Positions 10,906 to 23,182 of a DNA stretch of 64,000 nucleotides are shown here, piece after piece. This DNA is from Diphasiastrum complanatum. Its lineage: Eukaryota > Streptophyta > Lycopodiopsida > Lycopodiales > Lycopodiaceae. The stretch spans positions 87,222,537 to 87,286,536 of the forward strand of contig CM055092.1 of assembly GCA_029204225.1 (NCBI GenBank), read 5' to 3'. The position numbers and the translations under genes were made by a program. Position 1 is the first letter of the stretch, and the number at the start of each line of letters is the position of its first letter. The notes beneath the pieces were generated by a model, which was not told the DNA's origin, did not search any database, and worked only from the letters and a program-made list of their open reading frames with translations.

Positions 10906-13695
10906 CACCAAATATCATTAGAATTTAACTGATGTTCAACGTTCAAGGAACAAGGAACTAGCAAAAAAATACATAAAATCTTCTTAAGTATCTCAAGCAC
11001 TAAAGCCAATCCCCACATGTATGGGCATATGCGATTCAAAGAATAGGCAAGGATTAACTATAGGGAGTTAGTTGTCATTGTACCTTTTAAAGTTGTCGAT
11101 CTACAATTCTCTTTGTTAAAGATGAAAAAATAATTTCAAAGGTGCAAATTTGTTCGCTTTTAAAACTTATTTCCATCTCTTCGACAAGTTCCTAATCTAG
11201 TATGGCTTTTGTTTTTCAAACATCATTCATGCAAGTTCAAGAAGCCATGGTGACAAATCTTAGTTGCAAGGATTTTGAGGAGTGTCAAAGATTATATCAT
11301 ATAAGCTCCAAAAATGAATCGTTGATACCTTTTTTTATTTTATTTGAGGAAGTCTATAATTTTATGCTCTACATCAAATTTTGTAAATATTTAAAGATAT
11401 TATGATTATTAAATTTATGAAAATTATTCTTTTTTTGCAATCATCCACGTTGAGCATAGCTTGTGTGCTTGAAAAAAAAAACTCAAAAAGGTCAAACTTT
11501 TGAATGCAAAGTATGGAGGATAGAATAGATATTGTTCTACTTTTGGCTAAGAGGAGAAGGTGATCTACATTTAGATTACATTGTCTGGTTTCTCTCTTTA
11601 GCTAGTGTGTTGATTTATATGTCCATATTTGAGTAGATCCACATGACTGACGCGTATTTCTTATCATGGATGTGATCGTTATTGGATGCTAAGTTCAGGT
11701 TATTTTCAAGACTACCATTACTACTTATGCTTAATGAGAAAATAAGAAGCAATAAAAAAAGACAAAAATGAAAACATTAAGATAATAAAAAAACCATAAA
11801 CAATATTAAGAAATAAGAACTTAAAAACAAGCCTAGAATTTTTTCATGCCACCACTAGCAAGGTGAGAGCCCTTCCTTCATCTGAAGATGAATCCTCGCA
11901 GCCTCCTGTTGTTGTTTATAAATTTTGGATCATCACAAAGTTCCTTTTTGGCTATCTTCAAATCATCTTTGTGCATGTCACACATCTCAAATCTTCGATT
12001 TGCACTGGCTCATAACAAGGGCCATACGATGAAGCTTCCACTTGCTATTTATCTCTTAATGCATTGTTGTTTGAAAGTTGCATCAACATGTTTCATAGTA
12101 GACATCATTTGACATTTTGTCACTGTGATACGGTGGGACCTGTTTCATACAAACCAAATAGGATATGTAATGTGTAAGAGGGAGGGGAGATGCAAGTCAT
12201 ACTTCATCTTATGATTATCTATTCAAATGGCACGATATAGACCAACGGAAGGCTCAACCTAAAAAAGAGTTAGTAACCTCAAAGGGATGCTTCCTAACCA
12301 TGTTGCCAAGAATGTCAACACTTCTCAAGGGAAAGAGAGTGTTACTTAAGAAATGGTATTTACCTAGGATCAAGCAGGGAACATGGGAGCACCAGTGAGT
12401 ATACCTAGTATAGGGCGTGTCTACAGAGGTAGTGCCCATAACTCACGAATAGGGATCAAGTGACAATGCTTCCCAATAAGTTATTTCATAAATAGTGCAG
12501 GGAAAAGGCATCCTGGGCTTGTGGGGTACTCAGATATGTATCAGACCTCCAGCCACTACCTACTATCATCCTGCTAATATGGTTGGACTAATATATAGGA
12601 GTGCATGGTCAGGAGCTGATTGAGCTCTCTGCTCCAATGGGTGTTCCAAAACCTCTTAGAATCTTATTCTCCGAGAATGAAATACTGGCTGTTGATTGTA
12701 GGAATACGATCCATAGGTACAGCAAATTGTAGGCTCGAGATAGCTCGTGGGAAGCTTATAACGGGGTGAAGAGGCTGCTAGTAACTGCTCTATTGTTCAG
12801 ATTAAGTATCAGAATTTAATGTATATTCAGATGATATATTCAGCACAGAGGTACCAGGGATTATATGGAGGAGCATGTGTGTTACTTAAGTAAGAATTAT
12901 CTTATCAACTAATGTTATTACAACAAGTTGTTGCAATAAATTTGGAATGATGAACATAGGAGCAACTAATGATTGCTCAAACATGGAAGAGAAAAAAATA
13001 GACAGTAGAGACAAATAGGAGTGTAAAAATAAAAGAACACAAAATGTAAAAAGTAAGGGTATCATGAGGACTAACAGTAGCTAAAACTGCATCGAGGATG
13101 ACAAAGAGATACTAAGAGAAAGAAACGAAGATTGATATTATGATAGTGAACTATGTACAGACAAAATAGTGGAAGGTGTATCAACAAAAGGTTTCAAAAT
13201 GATCATGAGAAAAATCAAAATAGGTGCAGGAGTAGACATAACACATGGAAATGTAGTAGGGTTGAAGGCAGAAGACTGATGGAAATGGAACTTAAGAACC
13301 CATGACTCCCATATGTATGTACTTGTGACTTATCTATACACATACTTGCCTATGTGTCATGGTAATTCCTGGCTCTCAATGGAATGTGTTTGTCTATGAC
13401 CCATAAATGTAGGAGTAAAATCTTAAGCAGTAGAAACACCAAAACTAGGAAAGTAGCAGGTGGAAAGTGAGTGACATGAATCTATACACAATATAATCGT
13501 CCACCTTAACTAAAAGTTTCAGCAGCAAAAGATCACTCTGTGACACAGCACACTGGTGAAACATTCTCATAAAAAAAAATGAATACCAAACCTACAGAGA
13601 ATAGTATATTGTGCAGCCTGTAACTAAAGAAAATGCGAGGGCTTACAAACTATTTTAAACATTTGTTGAATGTGTGAAAGTGAAACATCTTCAGA
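10906..13695. other. Intergenic DNA, no confident gene
   Basis: AT-rich sequence with only short ORFs. Minus-strand sequence at about 11880-12095 resembles the Ptta-like remnant at 54464 around the phrase ATGAGCCA(G/C)TGCAAATCG, so a decayed relative of that element may lie here. Confidence 0.4.
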
Positions 13696-14490
13696 AAGTA
13701 CTAAGCTGAATTGCAGCGGATCGCGATCCGGAAGGATTTCGATCTGGATCGCGCGTTCCGGATCGCTCGCGTTCCGGGACCAGAAACACTCTCCCGGAAC
13801 GCGAAAAAAATTTCAAATTTTTTTATGTGGGCCGCGAGCAGGCAGCCTGCAGCCCACATAAAAATTTTTGGCTTCTGAGAGTTGGAGAGAGAGAGAGCAA
13901 GGATGAGGAGGTGATGGTGGATTGTGGGCAGTGTGGGGCATCGATCCGTGCGTGATCAAGACGGTGGAAGCGACGAGGTGGTGGCATTTGTCTCCAAAAC
14001 GATTTTAGGTAAGTTTTGACTTCAAACCTTGAGCTGTAGGCAACGTAATGAAGTGGTTTTTGGTTTCAAATCATTTGTATTGAACCCCACGGAGATGCTC
14101 ATGCTGTTAGTTTTTCCCATTTTGGCTTGTATCAAAAATGAATCTCATGCCCCTTTTCCATGTGTTTTTGACTCTTTTTGCAAACTAGCTTATAATCATC
14201 TGATTGAGGTGCAATTTTAGGCTAAACTGTGTTTCTTCATGCCCTCAAACATGCTTGTGCTGTTAGTTTCGGTTTTTATCGCTTCTAGAGAAGGTTTTCA
14301 GTGGCATGCCCAAATCACATGCGTTTTAGGGTTTAGGGTTGATATTCGCATCAATCCGAATGTTGTTGCTACCAACAGAATATTGACATGTGATTGTTTG
14401 CTTCCTCTTTTGCAGGTCTGATACATTGGCTGAGTCACATGATCTGATACATTGACAGATTCACACGATGCCGGTCCTTGGTAGAGGCAT

Positions 14491-17350
14491 TTGGTCAGAG
14501 GTAGAGTTGACAGACGGGGATGTGGCTACGCACCAGGGACTGGTGCCCGCAAATGGAGATGCCTGCATTGTGGCGGCATCTTTATTGGTTCTCTTACCAG
14601 GGTTAGGGCCCATTTGCTACGACTCACCAGGCCAGATGGGCGGGGGATGGGCATATCCATTTACCCTCGCATATCAGATGCAGAGGTGGAGAGATTGATG
14701 GACACATACGGGCGTGACGATACATCTCTTGAGCGAGGTGCAGGGTCTAGAGCAGATGCAGAAGCAGGGCCTAGTCACATGGGGGGAGATGTCGTAGAGC
14801 GTCCAGCACACATGCAGAGGCAGGGCCTAGTCACAGGAAGATGTTCGTAGAGCATCCAGCACACATGCACCCTCTCGTCCAGTTGTTCCTTCAACAGCAG
14901 GTCCATCTCGTCCAACGTCGTCATCAACTGCTGACACACCATTTACAGAGTCAAATCATGCCACAGAGGGCCGCAACGATGCAGCAGGCGACGCTCCACA
15001 GTCAGACAAACCTTCAACATGCCCATCTGCTGTTTCTGGTGGGCGTTCTAGACCAGGAGAGTCCTCTGTGCAGCAGAGAGCGGTTAGGGCTAGGCAGCAG
15101 ACATTGGACTGAGGTGCGTGGCAGAGACATCATCATGCCCTGTGTACCCGACAAATTGGCCAGCTGTTCTATGAGTGTGGCATTCCTTTTGCTGTTGCAG
15201 ACACTTGGATCTTTAGAGACACTTGCCTTCAGATAGCATCAGCTGATTCGTCATGGAGGCCTCCAAGGAGAGAGGCATTGCGCACGACCATGCTACGACA
15301 GGAGGAGGAGACCATCACACGGGAGCTGAGCTCCATCCGCACAGCGTGGCAGACATAAGAATTTTTCGCTACTCTTTACCACTTCATTTGTTTCAATCTA
15401 CAAATTACCACAATGTTTGCAAGTGCACATGTCTAAGAAATGTTGTATTTTTGCAGCTATGGATGCTCAATATTGAGCGATGGATGGAATGACACTCGTC
15501 GGCGATCTATTGTCAATATCCTAGTGTTTTGCCCACTTGGCATAGTCTTCCTACGAGGCGTGGATGCTACTCGAGTTGGTGGAGCCATCACGGCCGAGTT
15601 CATATATGAGGCAGTGATCTCTGTAGTGCAAGAGATTGGGGCAGAGCATGTGGTTCAAGTCGTTACAGACGACGGCTTGAACTGCAGATCGATGGGAGAG
15701 ATGGTAATGAGGGAGCACCCGAGTATTGTGTGGACCCCGTGTGTTGCACATTGCATCGACCTTCTCATTCAGGACATGGTTGCACTTCCATGGATTCTTG
15801 AGGTACAATTTTCGTCACTTTGTAAAGCATTTTGCACTTGTCAATTATTCCAGGCCCCTAACCTCTTTTAGCCTCTAACAATTTTTTGTTTAATGTTTGT
15901 CTTGCAGCTCACCTCTCAGGCCATGCACATAGTGAAGTTCGTCACCAGAAAGAGGTGCGTGCTGGCATTGTTCCGTACATTCTCTCGGCTGGACTTGAAG
16001 AAACCAGCACCCACTCGCTTTGCCTTCTTTTTCCTGGTTCTCGAGCAATTGTGCGTCTTGCGAGATCATTTGCGGAGTATGGTATCCAGTGAGGCATTTG
16101 ATGAGTTCAGGAATTGCATGACGGAGGCAGTATTCTTCCAGGCCATAGTCTTTACAGACGACTTCTGGACACGTGCGAGTGAGGTTGTAGAGGTTCTTCG
16201 ACCTGTCTTCTATGTGCTGCGCCTAGTAGACCGAGAGGGGTGCACTCTCGGTCTCATATACGAGTTCATGGACCGCATCGGCGAGGCGCTTCACAGATGT
16301 GGCTTGGAGGAGGATAGGTACGTCTCCTATCACTTTCTTATTTCAGTTTCACTCTGCTCTCGTGTTTTCGAAGATGCCTAACCATTTGCAATGTCACCTG
16401 CGCAGGAAGGACGAGTTCCTCACACGTTGGGAGGCGAGGTGGGACTACTTCCACAGACCCATCCATGCGGTGGCCCACATGCTTCACCCATTGTGGCGCT
16501 CTAGCAGACGTCCTGGCGACACGGAGCTCCACCGAGGATGGGTGGAGTACACCGAGCGTGTATGGCCCGGCGCAGGTATTGTAAATATTCTAGCTAGTGT
16601 GATTGTTTGTATTAGCATATGCTTTGGTTTGTGGCCTAACACGTGTTCTATTTCCTTTGCCAACAGGCACGACTCTAGGGAACATAGAGCGAGACATGGT
16701 CAAGTTCGAGCAGGGCCTGTATCCTTTTGATCGAGAGCAGTGCAAGCTCAGAGATGACCAGTTGGCGCCTGTCACATGGTGGAGCTTTCATGGCCGCAGT
16801 ACGCCTGACCTTCAGCGACTGGCAGAGAGGGTCCTTGCACAGGACTGTTCGGCTTCCGCCTGTGAGCGGAACTGGAGTGTATGGGCCAGCCATCACACGA
16901 AGAAGAGAAATAGACTCTCCATTGAGCAGTGCAGGCGGACACATGTTGAGATGCACGCGCATGCAGGGTGACCGCTTGATCGAGGTAAGTTAGTGACTTT
17001 ATTAGTATTGCTTGATGTACTTGCGTTTCAAATGAACTTATTTGACAAATGCATAAGTTTGCTAACCATGCCCGTTTGTTTTTGTAGGTAAACCCTGACT
17101 CCTGCAAGGTACATACGACAACTGCTGATCCTCGGGTGCCACCTACGGAGGAGGAGGTCAAGGATGATATCTATCATGAGCTACATAGGCAGGCAGATGC
17201 AGAGGCACGGTCTACACGACGCCACAGGAGAGCAACTCGACGTCAGGAGATGGGAGAGGATGGAGATGATGAGATTTTGGGGCGTGGAGAGGGATTTGGG
17301 CATGGGTCAAGGAGGAGGAGTGGATGGATGAGGGTGATACAGAGGTAGAG
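14491..17350 (+). pseudogene. hAT transposase (BED, DUF659, hAT dimerisation), lightly disabled
   Basis: It would bind the element ends and catalyse excision and reinsertion. BED finger at about 14551-14640 (WRCLHCGGIFIGS then HL). A Ser/Pro-rich linker leads to the segment GIPFAVADTW near 15175. Exons inferred from GT/AG sites: to about 15345; 15457-15802 with the DUF659 signature (SDGWND, VVTDDGLNCRS, WTPCVAHCIDLL); 15908-16317; 16405-16575; 16667-16984 with the dimerisation motif (LAERVLAQDCSASACERNWS); and from 17088, an acidic tail. A TGA at 15110-15112 interrupts the first exon where Trp would fit, and a frameshift near 16960 separates the dimerisation domain from the tail. The start codon and the first-exon frame are unclear. 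Confidence 0.8.
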
Positions 17351-17679
17351 GATGAGGGTGAGCATGAGGAGGGGGGGAGACATGCAGCACTTATTCGTAG
17401 ACCCCGATGCCGAGACACAGGAGGAGCCAGCCGTTCCTGCACCTAGACGTAGAGGGCGACCTAGACGTTCCCGGGGGGTGGGGGGGGGGGGTGGGCTGGG
17501 GGCCTTGTTTGTAGAGAGGACTGGAGTTTCACAGGCAGTTGAGGGCCAGGTCGGCTCTGAGTTTATAAGGCCTTCCCAGGCTACGAGATCACAGTTGAGA
17601 GGGCGACCTAAAGGGTGTAGCAGAGGAGGAGCAGTTGGAGCCAGCTAGGATTCGGTATGATTTTTTTCCAGCATGGTCT

Positions 17680-17683
<4 letters not shown>

Positions 17684-17761
<78 letters not shown>
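17684..17761. repeat. (GA)n microsatellite inside the hAT right arm
   Basis: A pure GA tract about 280 bp from the right terminus of the hAT element, just after the transposase coding region. Confidence 0.99.
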
Positions 17762-17763
<2 letters not shown>

Positions 17764-18043
17764 CAATATGTTGTCAATGCTTTGCTTTGCACATGATTTC
17801 ATTTCACACAATACTGGTAACTGTAGAAAATGATATAATAGTGAAAAATAAGTTAATGGACGACAATGGTCCTGAAATTGATGGCAAACTTGATAAATGA
17901 ACTGTCCTTAAAAAAACCTTCCATTTGATACCCATATTGGCATTAAAAAAATTTCAAAAAACAAAAAAAAAACGTTCCGGGAAACCCGAATGGGAACTCC
18001 CGGAATGCGATCCGGAACGCGTTCCGGATCGTGGCCTGCAACT

Positions 18044-18700
18044 TAGTACTACTAAGTGTGGGTTTCCCAGACCTCATCTTCTGAAGGCTGATTTTCACAA
18101 AAATGTGGTATTCTTCTATACTATTAGATGAAAAGAACCCAATGCACCTGTCAGATCAATCATATGAGAATATACAAGAGGCAAAACAATTGAATTAGAA
18201 CTTTCACCCAAACACCCAAGGACCACAGCATCGACTATAGATGGGTCAATGAAGTTTGTTAAAAGTTGGTGGCCACTCTCTCCCTTTCAAAATCTATGCT
18301 CTGATTGCCAAGCCATGACCACAACAACAACAACAGTCTTGCAATAAGAAAAGAGGAATCATAAATATATTGACAGAAAATGTAACCTATTGATCAAACT
18401 AATAATAGAATTCAAAGCTGTTATAGTAAGTATTGATATGAAAGCTGGAACCTACCTGAAATTGAAATGAATGTGAGCTCTGGTGCTCAGTCAATCACCT
18501 CAGCAACATGGAGGTCCAAATCTCAAGGAGGTGCCAATAGTATGTCTATAACTCAACAGATACCTTTTTTGAAGTGGCACATTCTTAAATGAAAAAGCTG
18601 CTAATGGTAAAGATTCTGGTCATTAAGCCTTGTATCTTAAAAATATTATAGGAAAAAAGAACACAGTGTTATGGTTACAAAATAATGACTACACATCTAA
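18044..18700 (-). other. 3' flank of the J-domain gene
   Basis: The region between the hAT right end and the stop codon of the minus-strand gene. It probably holds the 3' UTR and polyadenylation site. A minus-strand phrase TTGGCAATCAGAGCAT at about 18297-18312 resembles a degenerate copia primer site, but no LTR can be drawn around it. Confidence 0.35.
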
Positions 18701-18873
18701 TTAGAACCAATCGACCATCTCACTACTTTGCTTTGGCTTGCGCTTTGAAGGCATGAATCTACCATTCTCGAAATTTGCACGTGCAATAAGCACTTCTAGC
18801 ATGGCTACTTCACTTGAATATATTGTGCCTTCCAATGCTCTGTTTGACAGGAACCCAAGTCACATTGAAACAC

Positions 18874-18927
<54 letters not shown>

Positions 18928-21900
18928 GAGCTTATATTGGGCACACCTTCTCAGAAGATCTTCAAGCACCATCCGCTGCGCCGGTGTGACATAATAGATA
19001 CAATTTCTTGGACACTGGCCCACTGCAAGCTGGACATGATACTCGCTTGTTTCAACTGTGACAAAGATTTCGAAGTGCCAATGAGAAACTAAGTAAGCAT
19101 TGCTTAGACATCCATGTTGCTATTTCAGTGACCAACACCCAATGAAATTATGCCACAAGTATATCAATTCAACTGATAGTTACTGCAACTAAACCTGCAA
19201 CAGCCAGCATTAGCTTTTAGAGTTTTAGAACAAATCCACCAATTAGAAAAGGATTTTGAGGTAAAGATGCAAAATTACGTTTCTGTAAAACATGTCATAT
19301 CTACATAAACCACAAGGAGATCAATTCAACTAATAGCTATTGCAACTCCCCTAGGAGACAATGAACAATAACTTTGGGGTACCAAACTGATTCACATATT
19401 AGCTGAACCAATAATGACTTTTATCCGTCGAAGAAGGATGCTATAGAAGAAGAGGCCAAGCTTTATACTCTTGCACCTTTGTTATATATAGACTTCTGAA
19501 ACATTGAAAAGCTTATATGAGTTCAAAGCTAAGTTGTACATGGTTGTAGAGGTACTTCTTAAGCAACCAGCATTTAGACCTCACAAACACGCCATGACGA
19601 TGTTCCAAAAGCATACAAGTAACTTTACTAGTTATAAGAGGTGGCCTTTCATCAAGCCATGACTTGACCAATAAAAAATTTACTATGTAGAGGTGCTAAT
19701 AATTCGACTGCTTATGACTTGAAATACAAAACAACTTCCGATCCCGTGAGGTGTTAGTGGATATCAACGCAGCACAACCATTACAATATGAGTTGGAAAG
19801 AAAACTATATTACAACGTCTTTGAGCATTTTAATGAATCTTCAATGCAAAAAAGGTGGTCCATAGTAGATTATCGTGTTGGATTTCTATCCTCTCCATCC
19901 CTTATCTCATTGCTAATCTAGATCTATTCATTTGTTGTGTAAACACTTGTACAGTCACATACTCTGCAGAACTACACTAGTTTTCTGACAGACTGCAGAA
20001 ATACAAAGGATTTGATGACAGTGTTTCTCTCGACCCAAAGACTATTAGAAGCCTCTCATACCTTACATGATAAGAAAGTCTGCATGGACTCTGAAAACAT
20101 ATTGCAGGAGGATAACCTCCTAAGATTTTATGGGACCCTTTTTTTAAGAAGGTAGACTTTCAGCCTTTCTTTGCCGCCTTTGATACTTCTAGAGAAGAAG
20201 TTTTATGAACCATCAAGACTTCAACAATAACAAAATCAAGAAAATTTTAATGCCCTCCTCATAACTGAAGTGACATTTGGAGATATGCACTAAACAAATA
20301 TCTACAATCATCAAAAAACTGCATATTACACTAATGATAATAAATAAGAATAAGACAGCGGGTCATTCAGCCAAAGTTTCTAAGATTGCCTATAAATTAG
20401 TGAAGTACTAAGATACAAATCCTTTTTCAGAAAATAGGAATCACCTTGAGATACAGCTCGAGCACAGCTTGTATCAGCTGCAAAATTGAAAACTTGTGGT
20501 GCTCTTGCCACGCATGAATAACGACAGCCTGTAAAATAAGTAACCAGCGTTCACATGTTTCAGATAAGCAATCAAAGACTTTTATCATTCAGTTATTGCT
20601 GACTTCTAACTTCTAAGTTCTAAGTAAGTGTATCGTTCTATTAGTGCTAACTTCCAAAGACATGAATCATAATTATAGTAAAATATGAACATGTAAGCTT
20701 TCCACTTTTTGAAATAGACAACACAATCTCCAGTCAAAAAAAAAAAAAAAAAAGTCCAAGTTCACGTTTCCGGTCATATTGAGTAAAGCAAAAATGCAGC
20801 AAATAGCTTACCTCTGCCTACACAAAGAAATTCATTTACAAACACATCCTCAGCAACACATTCGGGTTCTTCAAATGGATCAGAGGTACCACTGCAAACA
20901 ATTGGACCCTGTGCATAAGTTTGTGTCCATCTTGAGCATGACAGCAAAAGCTCACATTCGAATAGACAGGAAGTAGTAAACATGAATTTACATATAATGG
21001 GACCATGGACATTATTTGACGATCATAAATGAAGTGCTAGATTTGGTCTAAAAGCCAGAACCCAAAATAGGTCTATTAAACAGTTCACAAAGCTCATATG
21101 ATAATTTGTCAAACTGAAGAGGCTCATTTATAATTGAAACTGGACTATCAACAAAGTCTCTAGGACATCAACATAATCACCACTCACAAAATGCAATAGC
21201 CAGTGACAAATGTGTTGGTCATTGTTAGTTGATCAGATTTTGAATTCATGAGTATTCTTAGCATAATGAAAATGGTCTCTGAGTAGATTAATGACCCTCA
21301 ACTTCATTCTAGCAAAACCCTTGTATCATATTACAAAACGACAACAAATAGGAAACTCTTAGAACAATACATGAAAGCGGAGATTTTAATTATTAAAAAT
21401 TGTCCGTGCTTTAAACTTCAAATTAACGCTGACGCTCTTTTCAGACCTAAAATTGGCATTAGCTATAATGTTATCCTGACATGATCGCAAAATGGTTTTG
21501 GTTTTCCTGTTCAGATAATTATTTAGCTGTGTCAGCAAATGTGTGACTTCGGAAATTTGGGTTTGCAGACATGAATGCAAGTTTGCTAAAAAGTCAAAAA
21601 GTTTGCAAACAAGATCATGGACATAACACTGACTTGCTAGGTGCTACTACATGATGCCTCAGGATGCTTTATAGTTGCCAGATGAAGTAAGAATGAAAAC
21701 AGTCCAAATAAATATCACCAATATCAACAACAGGCTTTTGACAAGAACTAACCTTTCCAAAATTTCTTCCTCCATGTCTGAAATTAATTTCTGCAAAACT
21801 TCTAAGCCACACTCAGCAGACAATATTGAAGGAATTTCTTCAAGCATAACAACTTTTTGCATATAATCATAGTTCAGTACATATTCCAAAATAAATCCCT

Positions 21901-23182
21901 GAAAAAGCTCTCCAAAAACAGACTTGGTACAAATTACCAAAAGAATTCAAACATGATGCTCATATTGGGTAAAATTATAGTTCAATATATAAACAATAAA
22001 CATAAACGACTTGGCAATGGTTCCACAACATATTTCCTTTTCTTGAAATCAAGAGTTCGACTCCAATCAGCCAAATAAACTTACAGCAAAGAGAAAATAA
22101 AGTATGCTTGTGAAGCTTAAGAATACATCAATTGACATTCAAAAACATCGACCAAATGCATCAACAATCTCAGAAAAACTGATGAAAGCATTACAAAAAT
22201 CAATTATTTTAAACACTTATACCTCGTAAGCCCCTATAAGACGCCGAGTGATGGCTGCTGCATTTTCTGTACCTTTATAAACGTCTGGATGATACTCCTT
22301 GACCTGCACTGCCAATCTGAAATGCTTTTGAACAGAGATGTTTGGATAGTACTGAGCTAAATCATGCACTTTCACAGAAACAAAGCAATCTGCACTTACG
22401 TTCCACCCCTTACGTTTTTTTTCGCTTGTATGTCCACATTTGTGTGGCTGATTGGAGTCAAGCTTTTGATCTCAAGTGGAAGAAAGTGAGTCTTCACCAA
22501 CACACCAGTTATTGGATGACCATTCTCCCACATATTGGCAAAAAATAATTGTATTGTCTGCTTATTGGAATTTTAAGACATCTATTCCAATACATATAAA
22601 CTTCAATGCAAGTATGTGCACATGGCATAAAGATTAAATAGGTATAATAGTACTGGAACAGATTGAAGTTTGATAGTATAAAGGCAATATAAATGAGCAA
22701 GCGTCCTCAGCATCGGCCAATATGGCGTGTGGTGGTGTAGTATGCTTGGGTTAAGGGTTGCCCACCCAAATTTAATCCCCTGGTCAAGCGTGGTATCCTG
22801 CAAGGGATACTTAAGGCCAAGATTTCAAAACGTAAAAAACAACAACCTTCAAATTTGTATGGGATCAGGTACTACTAACCCTGTTACGGAAGGCGGCCTT
22901 TACTTGTTCCTGGTCGCAACCACGGGTGAGTCCAAGCACCTTGTAAGGATCTGTTGCGTGCATCCAATCCTGGATTTGTGTTTGTCTGCTTTCCTCTGAA
23001 TATCTCGCTATTATCATGTTTCTGCTTTGAGTCGCGTCAGAACGGACACCTTTGTAGCTGATACAGAAAACATTAGAACGAATTCCCATGCAACATGAAG
23101 AACTCAGATGTGCTGAGCTTATTGGAGAAGTGATTTGAGGAAAAGCATTGCACAGCGAACTGTGCACACGTATATGTTTCAT
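18701..23182 (-). CDS. Chloroplast-type J-domain/ferredoxin protein, 7 exons
   Basis: Exons in transcript order: 22880-23182, 22223-22303, 21753-21898, 20812-20891, 20445-20528, 18947-19055, 18701-18839. All have GT/AG borders; lengths sum to 942 bp, exactly 314 codons including the stop, and all phases agree. Residues 1-80 are Ser-rich, like a plastid transit peptide. A J-domain (DPYKVLGL to GAYE, about 84-128) carries the HPD motif at 106-108, which stimulates Hsp70. After a spacer, DPFEEPEC leads to Cys 200, 205 and 209 and a later Cys 246 (GQCPRNCIYYVTP), likely 4Fe-4S ligands. The C-terminus (KRKPK to VDWF) matches the family. Relatives are Arabidopsis DJC76/77/82-type and Chlamydomonas CDJ3-5 proteins. 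ATG 23182 was chosen as the first Met in frame; the frame further upstream lacks ATG. The gene looks intact. Confidence 0.9.
18876..18924. repeat. (TC)n tract inside the last intron of the J-domain gene
   Basis: A 49-bp TC tract (GA in the transcript) fills nearly half of the 107-bp intron 18840-18946. Its length will vary, but it does not touch the splice sites. Confidence 0.95.
19879..20035 (+). repeat. LTR-like fragment in an intron of the J-domain gene
   Basis: Starts TGTTGGATTTC, like the first copia LTR (TGTTGGAAATT), and carries two CTGCAGAA(A/C)TACA repeats at about 19962-20003. The same motif is repeated in the LTRs at 1364-1450 and 49540-49610. It is therefore probably the 5' part of a decayed LTR in the 1389-bp intron between exons five and six. 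Confidence 0.4.

Larger units (their letters stand above)
13704..18043 (+). mobile_element. hAT transposon, intron-containing, nearly complete
   Basis: The left end (AGCTGAATTGCAGCGGATCG) and right end (reverse strand AGTTGCAGGCCACGATCC) are imperfect inverted repeats with GGATCGCGATCC-type subterminal motifs. Flanking 8-bp repeats AAGTACTA and TAGTACTA agree at 7 of 8; alternative placements shift by one to three bases. The interior encodes an hAT transposase on the plus strand with BED finger, DUF659 and dimerisation domain. The coding part is clearly more GC-rich than the surroundings. A (GA)n tract sits near the right end. The insertion lies downstream of the minus-strand J-domain gene. 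Confidence 0.85.

Noticed and set aside
18297-18312. Possible copia primer site TTGGCAATCAGAGCAT (minus)
   Set aside because: Two changes from the canonical site and no LTR end could be placed beside it.
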